DNA of 64,000 bases from Salaquimonas pukyongi (GCF_001953055.1 NZ_CP019044.1:434001-498000); one strand, 5' to 3'. Numbered from the stretch's first letter, positions 36,425-44,855 are shown. Notes: generated from the letters alone by a model not told the origin. Numbers and translations are program-made.

Positions 36425-37714
36425 TCAGGCCGAAATCCGCTCTACGGCGGCGCCGCAGGCTGACAGTTTTTGTTCCAGATGTTCAAAGCCGCGATCGAGA
36501 TGGTAAACGCGTGTAATCGTCGTATCCCCTTCTGCAACCAGTCCTGCCATGACAAGGGAAACCGAGGCACGCAGATCGGTTGCCATTACCTGTGCACCTT
36601 TCAGGGCAGAAGGGCCGTGAACGGTGGCTTCCTGCCCGTCCAGGGTGATCTGGGCGCCGAGACGGGCAAGCTCCTGAACGTGCATGAAGCGGTTTTCAAA
36701 AATCGTTTCGCGTATCGTGCTGGTCCCTTCTGCCTGGGTCATCAGCGCCATGAACTGTGCCTGCAGATCGGTTGGAAAGCCCGGAAAGGGTTCGGTGGTC
36801 ACATCGACGGGCTTGATGCCATGGCCGTTGCGCATGACGCGGATGCCGTCGTTTTTCTCCTCGATCTCGACTCCTGCGCGCACCAGCACATCCAGTGCGT
36901 TCTGCAGCAAGGATGCCTGGGCACCTTTTAGCAGCACTTCCCCGCCGGCAATCGCCGCCGCCATGGCATAGGTGCCGGTTTCGATCCGGTCCGGCAATAC
37001 CCGGTGGCGTGCGCCGTGAAGCGCCTCGACACCCTCAATCGTGAGGGTCGATGTTCCCGCGCCACTGATTTGCGCGCCCATGGCAATCAGGCAATTGGCA
37101 AGGTCGGTGACTTCGGGTTCGCGCGCGCAGTTGCGCAAGACGGTTTTCCCCTTCGCCAGGGTCGCCGCCATCATGGCCACATGGGTAGCGCCGACGGAAA
37201 CCTTGGAGAACGTGTAGTCGGCGCCTGTCAGGCCGCCTGTAGCCTCGGCAACGGCATAGCCGCCATCAATGGTGATTTTGGCGCCCAGGGCTTGGAGACT
37301 GTCGATGAACAGGTCTACCGGCCGCGTGCCGATGGCACAGCCGCCGGGCAGCGAGACCTTGGCCTTGTGCATGCGGGCAAGCAGCGGGCCGATAACCCAG
37401 AAGCTGGCGCGCATTTTCGAGACAAGGTCATAAGGCGCGGTGGTATCGACGATCTCGCCCGCCGTAAAGGCAATGTTGCGGCCCTGCTGGCCATTGTGCG
37501 CGCGCCGCTTGCCTTCGACGTGATAATCCACGCCATGATTGGTCAGGATGCGGATCAGCGACTCCACATCGGCAAGATGGGGGACATTTTCAAGGATGAG
37601 CTCATCGGCAGTCAGCAGCGAAGCGATCATCAGGGGCAGGGCTGCGTTCTTGGCGCCGGAGATCGGAATTACGCCATTCAGGCGGTGGCCGCCCGTTACC
37701 TTGATACTGTCCAT
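36425..37714 (-). CDS. murA: UDP-N-acetylglucosamine 1-carboxyvinyltransferase
   Basis: 429 residues. The start is [19 protein letters not shown] followed by [10 protein letters not shown]; the catalytic cysteine is in [15 protein letters not shown] and the closing part [16 protein letters not shown] is standard. First committed step of peptidoglycan synthesis. First gene of the conserved minus-strand cluster. Confidence 0.97.
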   Translation of the reverse strand: MDSIKVTGGHRLNGVIPISGAKNAALPLMIASLLTADELILENVPHLADVESLIRILTNHGVDYHVEGKRRAHNGQQGRNIAFTAGEIVDTTAPYDLVSKMRASFWVIGPLLARMHKAKVSLPGGCAIGTRPVDLFIDSLQALGAKITIDGGYAVAEATGGLTGADYTFSKVSVGATHVAMMAATLAKGKTVLRNCAREPEVTDLANCLIAMGAQISGAGTSTLTIEGVEALHGARHRVLPDRIETGTYAMAAAIAGGEVLLKGAQASLLQNALDVLVRAGVEIEEKNDGIRVMRNGHGIKPVDVTTEPFPGFPTDLQAQFMALMTQAEGTSTIRETIFENRFMHVQELARLGAQITLDGQEATVHGPSALKGAQVMATDLRASVSLVMAGLVAEGDTTITRVYHLDRGFEHLEQKLSACGAAVERISA

Positions 37715-37930
37715 GAAACCCGATCCCTACCTGCTTCTTTGCCACTTTCGGACGGAATGTTGGCCACAGCAGGGCAGGTTCAAACAATCACCGCCCTGCC
37801 GGCGCGTGCCTGCTCGGCGCCGTGCCCTGACCTCGTTTTGAAAGATGCAAGCTCTTAGCCGAAAGCCCCTACCGCATCAAGCAGTTGGTTTCCGAAGGGT
37901 TAACCTGAGCCCGTCCAAGCGGCAATTTTG

Positions 37931-38125
37931 TCAGCTTCCGGACTCTTTTCCCCGGTTGCGGGGCTTCAGGGCATCGTGCCGTGCCTGTGGCCGGGCCGGG
38001 GCCTCGCCGCTATCGGCTTTGGCAGTAATGCCGCGCAGCGCGCCCTTGCGCCGTTTCAGGTTTTCCCGCAATGCCTGCTTGCGGCGGTCGGGTTCGGGTT
38101 TGGAAGTGTTCTTGTCAGTTGCCAT
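37931..38125 (-). CDS. Small basic conserved protein
   Basis: 64 residues from ATG 38125 (MATDKNTSKPEPDRRKQALR, then ENLKRRKGALRG). Very basic, no hydrophobic segment. Short proteins with the pattern PDRRKQALRENLKRRK occur in rhizobial genomes beside murA; function unknown. The frame is open upstream to 38221, but that part reaches towards tRNA-Thr and is not protein-like. Confidence 0.6.
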   Translation of the reverse strand: MATDKNTSKPEPDRRKQALRENLKRRKGALRGITAKADSGEAPARPQARHDALKPRNRGKESGS

Positions 38126-38285
38126 GATCGTAAAACCGGACCTGCCGCCCTGCTGCCCGGGCAGGGAATTCTGCGCTTGCAACACCCCTGCCCATATGGC
38201 AGAAGGCACGCGGTTTCGCAAACGGCCATGGCTTCTGCCTGACTGGCGTTGAGACGTTTTTAGCTTTGGCGAAACCCTGCCGGAC

Positions 38286-38360
<75 letters not shown>

Positions 38361-38495
38361 GCTACCCATATAACTACTTGTTTTTATTACAAAAATCTAG
38401 TTTTATTTTTTTCAGACCCCCGTTTAGCCCACCCTTATTAGTGCGATGATATGGGCTGGTATGAACCGCTACGTTGAGTTTATAGACCAGCCAAG

Positions 38496-38936
38496 CTATT
38501 GAGAGCACCCAAACACCACCACCGCACTCGTCACCGTCATCGGCAGCAGTGGTCCCAACACATCCAACCCCAACACGCCCTGCACCAGTGCGGGTGAGCC
38601 ATAGACATCCACATCACGAAGCACACAATCGCCAAGCCGCAAATTGGTGAGCCGGTAGCGGGTGATCTGGTGGGTGACGTTATTCGGAAGCAAAATGGTC
38701 TCGGTGCTGAGGGGCGAGAGACCGAGCGCCTGAAGTGTTGTCTCATCGAGAATGGTCACTGCCGCACCCGTATCAAAGATCAGTGGCACCGTGGCGTCTT
38801 TGCCAGCCTGACCAGCAATAGAGACCTCCACCAGAAACACCTGTGCTGGGGTGCTGAATAGGAGCGGCACCGCTGTCTGCTTGCCGGTACATCCCGCCAA
38901 TACCAACACCCCGAGAAACCACCACCACTTCACCAC
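38496..38936 (-). CDS. Retropepsin-like aspartic protease lipoprotein
   Basis: 146 residues. Signal peptide with lipobox LAGC, lipidated Cys16. Single-lobe aspartic protease pattern: the catalytic triad in IFDTGAAVTILD (Asp55) and the psi-loop GLDVLGPL near the end (VLGLDVLG). One-lobe proteases act as dimers. It would sit on a membrane facing the periplasm. First gene inside the element; it may serve the mobile element or be cargo. No partner is evident. Confidence 0.72.
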   Translation of the reverse strand: MVKWWWFLGVLVLAGCTGKQTAVPLLFSTPAQVFLVEVSIAGQAGKDATVPLIFDTGAAVTILDETTLQALGLSPLSTETILLPNNVTHQITRYRLTNLRLGDCVLRDVDVYGSPALVQGVLGLDVLGPLLPMTVTSAVVVFGCSQ

Positions 38937-39134
38937 ACCACCGCCTTGTGCACAGAGCGGTGAAACAGAATTGGTAATTGTGTTGTATGCTGAGGTGGGT
39001 GGCTGGTTTTGGGGCTATCGAGAGGCGCTTTAGCGCGTTCCTTGAACTCTCCCAGTCACCGGTATGTCCTTGCAATGACAGTGATTGCAGAGCCGTGCAA
39101 CTGAATTACCAATTCTGTTGCAAGGCTTCCTCCT

Positions 39135-39713
39135 ATGAAATCCACCCCCGTGTCCATGCAACTTCATGCCGCCAGTGGTGCGCGGCTCTACCTCAATCGC
39201 CACGAGCGACTGAGCTTCATGCGGGTAGCCAAAACAGCCCCCATACCCACCCGAAGCCTCTGCCTCACCCTTGCCTATACAGGGTGCCGTGTCAGCGAAG
39301 CCCTCGCCCTGCAGGGCAGTGCCATAGACACCACCAACAACGTCATAGCTTTCCGGTCATTGAAGAAACGCCAGAAGCTCCATATCAGGGAAGTGCCGGT
39401 GCCACCGGCACTGATCAAACTGCTGTCAGCCGACCATACCCTCACCGAGCAAGCCCTCGACCAACGACTCTGGCAGATCAGCCGCACCACCGCCTGGCGG
39501 CGTATCAAACGGGTGATGGCAACTGCCCACGTGACCGGCATTCATGCCTCACCCAAGGGCTTGCGCCATGGCTTTGGGGTCGCCGCCATTCAAGCCGGTG
39601 TGCCGCTTAATCTCCTCCAGAAATGGATGGGACACGCCAATATCGGTGTCACGGCTATCTATGCCAATGCCATGGGACCGGAAGAATACGCGGTGGCGAA
39701 ACGGATGTGGTGA
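39135..39713 (+). CDS. Minimal tyrosine recombinase (catalytic domain only)
   Basis: 192 residues, about the size of FimB/FimE invertases: no arm-binding or SAM-like N-terminal domain. First catalytic Arg52 in YTGCRVSEAL; second Arg144 in KGLRHGFG; then LLQKWMGHANIGVTAIYANA with His and the nucleophile Tyr. The residue before LR is Gly rather than the usual His box start, seen in several plasmid-borne small recombinases. Followed by a strong hairpin. Its target is unknown; the palindrome at 40712-40827 is one candidate. Confidence 0.8.
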   Translation: MKSTPVSMQLHAASGARLYLNRHERLSFMRVAKTAPIPTRSLCLTLAYTGCRVSEALALQGSAIDTTNNVIAFRSLKKRQKLHIREVPVPPALIKLLSADHTLTEQALDQRLWQISRTTAWRRIKRVMATAHVTGIHASPKGLRHGFGVAAIQAGVPLNLLQKWMGHANIGVTAIYANAMGPEEYAVAKRMW

Positions 39714-39725
39714 GGACATACCAAA

Positions 39726-39749
39726 ACACCACCCGTATGTGGGTGGTGT
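39726..39749 (+). terminator. Hairpin after the small recombinase gene
   Basis: ACACCACCC (39726-39734) and GGGTGGTGT (39741-39749) pair perfectly over nine bases with a 6-base loop. There is no T run, so it may be an mRNA-stabilising or Rho-assisted end. Confidence 0.4.
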
Positions 39750-39829
39750 ATGTGGGGACATTGTGGGTCAGAGCGGTTCATGCTGTTGCAGAAGCCAGCC
39801 ACATCCGTCCGTGACTCCATGTCTATCCT

Positions 39830-40300
39830 TTAGGGATAGGATTTAGCGCGGGGGCTGATAGCTAGAAGCGCCAGCCCCAGCGCTTCAAAGTATATGGTGT
39901 TGCGCGGCTCCGGCTCCCAGATACGCCGAGGCTTGGGAACCCATGGCAATAACTCGGGAAACCGCTCTGCCAGAGCAACCGCTTCATCATACTTGTTCTT
40001 GAAGCGTTTCACTCGCTCCACGGATACATCGAGCAGGTAGTTATGCTCTCCGATCCGCTCTATAGCGGCAATGAGCGAACGGGTCTTGGCACTCTTGCTA
40101 CTCTCTGCCTGTACTTTCTCAGTTACCAGCACATCGGGCTTCAAATCATTGATCAGGCGTTGCGCATAGCCTGCCGCCTGCTCAGTTGAGACGCTGGCTT
40201 TGCGCGACAAGCCCCAGTCTTTCAGCTTCTCGCCGATGAGATAGACATAGCCGATTTTGCCGGTGGCAACGGCAATCGCCAGCACCTTAAGCCGCGCCAT
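39830..40300 (-). CDS. RuvC/RNase H-fold-like protein
   Basis: 156 residues from ATG 40300. The pattern of a RuvC-like fold is visible: strand VLAIAVATGKIGYVYLIG, then LKPDVLVTEKV with the second acidic residue, helix and the closing KYDEAVALAERFPEL. The first Asp of RuvC (in the position of IAVATG) is missing, so nuclease activity is doubtful. It overlaps the upstream XRE gene by 14 bases, so they are one operon. Similar small proteins are known in alphaproteobacteria without an assigned function. Confidence 0.5.
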   Translation of the reverse strand: MARLKVLAIAVATGKIGYVYLIGEKLKDWGLSRKASVSTEQAAGYAQRLINDLKPDVLVTEKVQAESSKSAKTRSLIAAIERIGEHNYLLDVSVERVKRFKNKYDEAVALAERFPELLPWVPKPRRIWEPEPRNTIYFEALGLALLAISPRAKSYP

Positions 40301-40631
40301 TCTCCGATTCACTTAGGTGGGCTGATAGCTGGTTTAGCGTGTGCTGGCGGTTGGGGCGGGGCAGCCAGTGCGTGGGCGCATCCGGCAGTGATGGCAGACG
40401 CTCGGCGAGTTCCGTACGGGCACTGGCAAACGCCTCTCCAAACAGGCGCTCAAAGGAACGTCCGTAGAGCAGTGAGAGCGTGCAAATGCTCTGAATGGAC
40501 GGTGTACTGCGTCCGCTTTCAAAGCGTGAGATAAGTGAGGGATGCACATCCAGAAGATGCGCGCAATCGACCTGGGTGAGACCCGCTTTGCGGCGGGCGA
40601 CCCGCAGATCCAAGGCAAAGGTGTTGTTCAT
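40287..40631 (-). CDS. XRE-type helix-turn-helix regulator
   Basis: 114 residues. The HTH occupies about residues 8-62 (ARRKAGLTQVDCAHLLDVHP then SLISRFESGRSTPSIQSICT). The proline-rich tail is not recognised. Translationally coupled to the RuvC-like gene; likely controls this pair or the recombinase region across the adjacent palindrome. Confidence 0.75.
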   Translation of the reverse strand: MNNTFALDLRVARRKAGLTQVDCAHLLDVHPSLISRFESGRSTPSIQSICTLSLLYGRSFERLFGEAFASARTELAERLPSLPDAPTHWLPRPNRQHTLNQLSAHLSESENGAA

Positions 40632-40711
40632 AAGGTGGTGCTTAAACTGTTAAAGCTCGTCCAGTTTAAGACCGGCATCGTTTCGGGCGTAGTACCCCCA
40701 ATGTGCAGTAT

Positions 40712-40827
40712 TGGCACTAAGACCAGTCTAGACACAACACCATCCGCTCTGTCTGGTGAGCGTTGGTTGGAGGGGTGAAACCCCTCCAATCACAAACCGA
40801 GCGGATGGTATTACAGTCCTAGTGCCA
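40712..40827. repeat. Large three-tier palindrome in a gene-free 316-bp gap
   Basis: Three nested inverted repeats share one centre at 40778: TGGCACTAAGAC with GTCCTAGTGCCA (40712-40723/40816-40827, 11 of 12), ACCATCCGCTC with GAGCGGATGGT (40739-40749/40799-40809, perfect), and TTGGAGGGGT with ACCCCTCCAA (40767-40776/40780-40789, perfect, 3-base loop). It could extrude as a cruciform. It lies between the XRE/RuvC-like pair and the serine recombinase. The rest of the gap 40632-40947 holds nothing else I can name. Confidence 0.75.
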
Positions 40828-40947
40828 GTGTGTTTTCCTAGGCGGGATGATACCGGTTTCTTGCAAACCGATACAAGCAGGCTCCACTGACGATTACCGC
40901 ACATGAAGCCTTCTTTCTTAGAGACGAATGGCGCGTAGACTTCTGTC

Positions 40948-41082
40948 ATGAACGACCAACCAGAACACGTCCGCCAGTTTCTGGCAATTTGCTGGCGCAT
41001 GTATCAGCGGATGGAGCGCGAGGGCACGTGGGCATTTGGTGACCTGGATGCGCCACCACTGCCGCCAACATCTCGGGGATAG
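40948..41082 (+). CDS. Short ORF upstream of the serine recombinase
   Basis: 44 codons: MNDQPEHVRQFLAICWRMYQ, then RMEREGTWAFGD and a proline-rich end. There is no clear ribosome binding site. Short proteins of this look occur next to recombinase genes in alphaproteobacteria as I remember them; that is weak support. Confidence 0.4.
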   Translation: MNDQPEHVRQFLAICWRMYQRMEREGTWAFGDLDAPPLPPTSRG

Positions 41083-41085
41083 ACT

Positions 41086-41217
41086 GGGGGATACCGTATC
41101 CCCCTAGAACAATGAGCCTATCCCTCAACACCGCCACTCATAGCAGCCCATACGTTCACCATCAGGGTGGCGGGAATCAGTGAGTGAATTGTCGCCGTGC
41201 CCAAGCGGCGGCAATTC
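41086..41217 (+). promoter_or_regulatory. Leader of the serine recombinase with two strong hairpins
   Basis: GGGGGATA-ccg-TATCCCCC (41086-41104) and a 12-bp stem GAATTGTCGCCG / CGGCGGCAATTC (41186-41197/41206-41217, one G-U in RNA). The second ends 48 bases before the ATG. These may be binding sites for the recombinase or regulate its translation. Confidence 0.45.
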
Positions 41218-41265
41218 GGCTCGCACCCATGCTTTGTCAGCCGCTCGCAATAACCAAAACAATGT

Positions 41266-42789
41266 ATGAACCAGTATTTCGCTTATGTACGCGTCTCCAC
41301 TCCCAAACAGGGTGAAGGCGTCTCACTCGAAGCCCAGCGGGAAGCGATAGAACGCTACGCCGCCGCCCATAGTCTCACCATCACCCAGTGGTTTGAAGAA
41401 AAAGAAACTGCCGCCAAAGCTGGGCGTCCGGTCTTTTTGTCCATGATCAAAGCCCTCCGCAATGGGGAAGCTACGGGCTTGATCATGCACAAGATCGACC
41501 GCAGTGCCCGCAATGGCGCTGACTGGCTGGCGATTGGTGAACTGTCTGATGCCGGCACCGATGTCCGCTTTGCCACCGAGAGCCTCGATTTTCGCTCCCG
41601 CAGTGGACGGCTCTCGGCTGACATCCAAGCCGTCATCGCCGCAGACTACATCCGCAATCTGCGCGAAGAGACCGTCAAAGGCATCAACGGGCGATTGAAG
41701 CAGGGTCTGTATCCGTTCAAAGCCCCGATCGGGTATTGCGATAACGGTGGCGGGAAACCCAAAACCCCTGACCCACTGCGGGCACCGCTTATCCAGCAGG
41801 TCTTTGAACTCTACGCCAGTGGGGAATACTCACTGCGCAGTTTGGTGATGGAAATGGACGAGCGCGGGTTGCGCAACCAGGGTGGCAAGCCACTCTCCAA
41901 GCATGGCATCGAAACCATCCTCGCCAACCCCTTCTACACCGGACTGATCCGCATCAAGACAACCGGTGAGACCTATCAGGGTGTGCATGAGCCGCTGATA
42001 CCGGTTTCTTTGTTTGATACCGTTGCAGACGTGCGGGCAGGCAAATGCGGCAAGAAGGTCACCAAACACCGCCACACCTATCGCGGGCTGTTTCGGTGTA
42101 CCTTGTGTGGCTATGCCATGATCCCCGAGCGGCAAAAATCATACGTATACTACCGCTGTCAAACCACGCAGTGTCCCACCACCTGTGTGCGGGAGGACGT
42201 GTTGGAAGCAGCGGTGGCTGACCTTCTGGAGCGGGTGGCGTTATCGCCCGAAGACATTACCCGCATTACCGAAGAGATCGAAGCGTGGAACAGCAAACAG
42301 ACTGCCCACGATCCCCGTGACGGTATCCGCCTCCAGCTGGAGCACACCAAGCGGCGGCTGGATCGCCTCACGGATGCTCTCATTGATCAGCTGATTGACA
42401 AAGACACCTTCACCAACCGCAAGCAGTCCTTGGAACTTGAACGCTTGCGTCTTGAGAAATCGCTCGCCAAGCAAACCGAGGCACATGTCGAACCTGACCG
42501 TATCCGGTACTTCCTCGAACGGATAAAAAGCCTGAAAACCATGTTTATTTCAGCGATTGCCACGGAAAGACGGGAGATCGTGCGCTGGGCAACATCGAAC
42601 TGTCTGGTGGAGCGAAAAAACGTATATCTAGAGCCAGCTAATTGGCTGGTAGCAGTGGAAGCTGTGCGCAGTGGCACCGATGGTGACCCTCACAGCCCCA
42701 ATCCTCGAAGCAGGCAGGAAATGATTGAAGCGCTGATTGTAGCGGAAAGAGCAGTGTCAGCGACCGAAGGTTTGTTATCTCTTCCTTGA
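41266..42789 (+). CDS. Large serine recombinase
   Basis: 507 residues. The resolvase catalytic domain covers residues 1-150 with nucleophile Ser11 in YVRVSTPKQ; the Recombinase domain about 165-270 (GLYPFKAPIGYCDNG, LANPFYTGLI); a zinc ribbon with cysteines in FRCTLCGYAM and YYRCQTTQCPTTC around 275-310; then a long coiled coil (LEHTKRRLDRLTDALIDQLI). From residue 474 the protein is encoded by the first copy of the cassette site (GDPHSPNPRSRQEMIEAL): the recombination site is inside the gene's own 3' end. It is the likely engine of the downstream cassette array. Confidence 0.92.
   Translation: MNQYFAYVRVSTPKQGEGVSLEAQREAIERYAAAHSLTITQWFEEKETAAKAGRPVFLSMIKALRNGEATGLIMHKIDRSARNGADWLAIGELSDAGTDVRFATESLDFRSRSGRLSADIQAVIAADYIRNLREETVKGINGRLKQGLYPFKAPIGYCDNGGGKPKTPDPLRAPLIQQVFELYASGEYSLRSLVMEMDERGLRNQGGKPLSKHGIETILANPFYTGLIRIKTTGETYQGVHEPLIPVSLFDTVADVRAGKCGKKVTKHRHTYRGLFRCTLCGYAMIPERQKSYVYYRCQTTQCPTTCVREDVLEAAVADLLERVALSPEDITRITEEIEAWNSKQTAHDPRDGIRLQLEHTKRRLDRLTDALIDQLIDKDTFTNRKQSLELERLRLEKSLAKQTEAHVEPDRIRYFLERIKSLKTMFISAIATERREIVRWATSNCLVERKNVYLEPANWLVAVEAVRSGTDGDPHSPNPRSRQEMIEALIVAERAVSATEGLLSLP
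42679..42728 (+). repeat. Cassette site S1 (inside the recombinase 3' end)
   Basis: Core GGTGACCCTCACAG with CCC at 42687-42689 flanked by the dyad GTGA/TCAC, then the conserved right half TCCTCGAAGCAGGCAGGAAA. The left half is unique (recombinase coding). Encodes the current 34-codon tail that ends at 42789. Confidence 0.85.
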
Positions 42790-42820
42790 GATGATTCAAT
42801 AGCACGAGAGCGTCGTCCTC
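42731..42820 (+). repeat. Partial leader module shared with two other cassettes
   Basis: About 90 bases downstream of S1, including GAAGGTTTGTTATCT, TTGAGATGATTCAATAG and GTCGTCCTC, match the leaders at 44715-44853 and 45975-46112. The match stops after GTCGTCCTC. Confidence 0.7.
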
Positions 42821-42912
42821 CACTGTTACACAGAACACTGAACTTCCGGTTTTGAAGTGGCTTTATCCTGGATGAAGCGTACAGTTCTGCATTAAGAAAA
42901 GAGCACAAACCA

Positions 42913-43089
42913 ATGATGCTGGAGGGGCACCTTGAAGAACAATTTGCACTTATTGCGCAGGGAGATGAGCGCATGGTGCGCAACAATTCCGAGCGGTGGA
43001 TAGTCGATCCAGAAGGTTGGAGAATCAAGCTCCCAGCAAATCTCGGTTTGCTTGAAAATCATGATGAGACCCTAATATCCAAGAAATGA
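42913..43089 (+). CDS. Short ORF before the nuclease gene, perhaps a truncated gene
   Basis: 58 codons from ATG 42913 (MMLEGHLEEQFALIAQGDER then MVRNNSERWIVDPEGW). The same frame upstream to the stop at 42853 also reads like protein (ILDEAYSSALRKEHKP) but has no ATG, so this may be the 3' end of a gene cut when the cassette formed. It ends 12 bases before the nuclease gene, so it could be its partner. I do not recognise it. Confidence 0.4.
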   Translation: MMLEGHLEEQFALIAQGDERMVRNNSERWIVDPEGWRIKLPANLGLLENHDETLISKK

Positions 43090-43101
43090 TAAAATCACTA
43101 C

Positions 43102-43968
43102 ATGTCCAATATTAGATTATCCCGCGGACTTTGCGCAATTGTAGGTGAAGCTATCCCCGGCTCTCACTCGACTCTTGATGCGCTCTTCAAGTCAGCTGGA
43201 GCGCCTGGCGATCCGCCTGATCTCGCACACCATTCAAAGTGGAAGGAATGGCTTTTTCGAGCCGGGCAAGACGAGTCGGTCGATAGCCTCGCGGTGCTTG
43301 GCGATGTTCTAGAGGAATTTATGGACGTGCCACCGATTGATCCCGATGACCGCAACGATTGGGGACTGCAGCGTGCCCGTGTTGTGGAAGCTCTTGAAGC
43401 GAATGGGTTTCGCTATTTTCAGGGCGGTCGAGTTCTACCAAATGGTGAAAAGCAAGACGAGCCAACAATACAGCCCAAAGGAAGCAAATCTGCCATTAGA
43501 CCTTCATCACTTGATGAGCTGTTAGGTGTACTAGTGAAGGGCTTGCCGCGAGCGGTATATCCGCTAGCAAACCGCAGAAAGGGCGCCACCAGTCTCTCTT
43601 TCAATTCAGAGTACGATATTCAGGATTTGCTTCACGCTATGTTACGTCCTTGGGTATCGGACGTGCGTCCGGAGGAGTTTACGCCAAGCTACGCTGGTAC
43701 GGCTACCAGGATGGATTTTCTTCTCCCGGAGCATTCTGTAGTTATTGAAACCAAACTGGTGCGCGACAAAGCACATGCTCGTAAAGTTGGCGATGAGCTG
43801 ATCATCGATATCGATCATTATCGAGTTCATCCTGATTGCACCTACCTATGGTGCGTGCTCTACGATCCAAACCAGTACATACAAAACGCTGGTGGATTAG
43901 TGAGAGATTTATCAGGGGAAAGCAAAAACGACAAAGGCATCATCAAAACCACAATCGTAGTGGTTTGA
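43102..43968 (+). CDS. DpnII/MboI-like PD-(D/E)xK nuclease-domain protein
   Basis: 288 residues. The C-terminal domain (about 170-285) has YDIQDLLHAMLRPWVSDVRP, then TRMDFLLPEHSVVIETKLVR, with Asp205, Glu216 and Lys218 as the PD-(D/E)xK residues, and LIIDIDHYRVHPDC. This is the DpnII/MboI-type REase fold often found in anti-phage (abortive-infection-like) genes without a cognate methylase. The N-terminal 120 residues are not recognised. It is the main gene of cassette 1 (S1 to S2). No methyltransferase is near, so activity is probably triggered rather than restriction by sequence. Confidence 0.7.
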   Translation: MSNIRLSRGLCAIVGEAIPGSHSTLDALFKSAGAPGDPPDLAHHSKWKEWLFRAGQDESVDSLAVLGDVLEEFMDVPPIDPDDRNDWGLQRARVVEALEANGFRYFQGGRVLPNGEKQDEPTIQPKGSKSAIRPSSLDELLGVLVKGLPRAVYPLANRRKGATSLSFNSEYDIQDLLHAMLRPWVSDVRPEEFTPSYAGTATRMDFLLPEHSVVIETKLVRDKAHARKVGDELIIDIDHYRVHPDCTYLWCVLYDPNQYIQNAGGLVRDLSGESKNDKGIIKTTIVVV

Positions 43969-44035
43969 TGTTCGGTCATTCTTTTCTCAGTTCGAGCTGT
44001 TTGTCAGGGTCTTGTTGGATGCGCTACCCAACACC

Positions 44036-44066
44036 AGCAAAACCGGCTTAGTTGAGCGGTTTTGCT
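44036..44066 (+). terminator. Cassette-end hairpin, copy 1
   Basis: AGCAAAACCG pairs with CGGTTTTGCT. The same hairpin recurs at 45198-45227 and 46417-46446, each directly before a site. The 60 bases before it (TTCGAGCTGTTTGTC to CTACCCAACA) are also shared with the copy at 45.15 kb. Confidence 0.65.
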
Positions 44067-44139
44067 GTCTAGGATACCTGACATGCTGATGTGACCCTCA
44101 CAACCCCAGTCCTCGAAGCAGGCAGGAAATGATTGAGGC
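44067..44139 (+). repeat. Cassette site S2
   Basis: Left half GTCTAGGATACCTGACATGC, core GATGTGACCCTCACAACC (CCC 44095-44097) with dyad TGTGA/TCACA, right half as in S1. From GAC 44093 it encodes 33 codons of recombinase-like tail (DPHNPSPRSRQEMIEALMEA, then EKSLELKEKVSRS) and a stop at 44192. Confidence 0.88.
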
Positions 44140-44219
44140 TCTGATGGAGGCTGAAAAAAGTTTAGAATTAAAGGAAAAGGTCAGCCGGAGCTGACCTTGT
44201 GTGATCATGACGAGTCAGA

Positions 44220-44555
44220 TCACCTGTAAAAGTAACTTGTCCGGGCGTAACCCCAGCCGCCTTCTTTCTTATCAAACCAGTACAGGTCTTGCCCTGCGCG
44301 AAGGGTGTGTTTTGTTCCATCAAAGACCGTTACTGTGAGGCGGTCAGCCTCCTCATCCTTGATGCTAACGCAGACCACACGATCACTGAAAGGTTCTGCG
44401 CAACAAACCGATTCCCATGTATAGACATCAGTGTCATGAGCGTTGACTTCACTGAATTCAGCAGCCGTCAACTCCTCAACGACTTTTTCGGGAGATAACC
44501 CTCTCAGGTCAATTTCGAATGGTTTTGTGCTGGCAGCGACTTCTGCTGTTGGCAT
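44220..44555 (-). CDS. Unknown cassette protein, 111 residues
   Basis: Starts at ATG 44555 after a perfect CAGGAGGAAATC. Sequence begins MPTAEVAASTKPFEIDLRGL and contains VYTWESVCCAEPFSDRVVCV and LTVTVFDGTKHTLRAGQDLY. No signal peptide or membrane segment; two adjacent cysteines. I do not recognise a family. It is the only gene of cassette 2 (S2 to S3), reads against the recombinase and has its own promoter region between 44556 and 44641. A hairpin AAGGTCAG/CTGACCTT at 44177-44198 follows it. Confidence 0.65.
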   Translation of the reverse strand: MPTAEVAASTKPFEIDLRGLSPEKVVEELTAAEFSEVNAHDTDVYTWESVCCAEPFSDRVVCVSIKDEEADRLTVTVFDGTKHTLRAGQDLYWFDKKEGGWGYARTSYFYR

Positions 44556-44641
44556 GATTTCCTCCTGATACTCGCACCGGACCAATTCCGGCGCACGTGA
44601 CAGGAGAAAACTGTTCGAACCTTACCATAGGTTAGGTATTT

Positions 44642-44714
44642 GTCTAGAATACCAGACATGCTGATGTGACCCTCGTAGCCCCAATCCTCGAAGCAGGCAG
44701 GAAATGATAGAGAC
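44642..44714 (+). repeat. Cassette site S3
   Basis: Left half GTCTAGAATACCAGACATGC, core GATGTGACCCTCGTAGCC (CCC 44670-44672), right half conserved. Encodes 34 codons of tail (DPRSPNPRSRQEMIETLIAV, then ERDVLVPEGLSSER) ending at TGA 44770. Confidence 0.88.
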
Positions 44715-44853
44715 ACTGATTGCAGTGGAGAGAGATGTGCTAGTGCCCGAAGGTTTGTCATCTGAACGTTGAGATGATTCAATAGTATAAGAGTGTCGTC
44801 CTCTGCATACCGTGAAATATCACCAACGTGATGTGCGGTTAAAGAGGAGGACA
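44715..44853 (+). promoter_or_regulatory. Shared cassette leader, copy A
   Basis: Nearly the same as 45975-46112. Contains the end of the tail frame, TTGAGATGATTCAATAG, GTGTCGTCCTCTGCATACCG, a hairpin ATCAC-caac-GTGAT enclosed by ACCG/CGGT, and the strong AGAGGAGGA before the ATG. It probably holds promoter and translation signals reused by different cassette genes. Confidence 0.65.
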
Positions 44854-44855
44854 CA

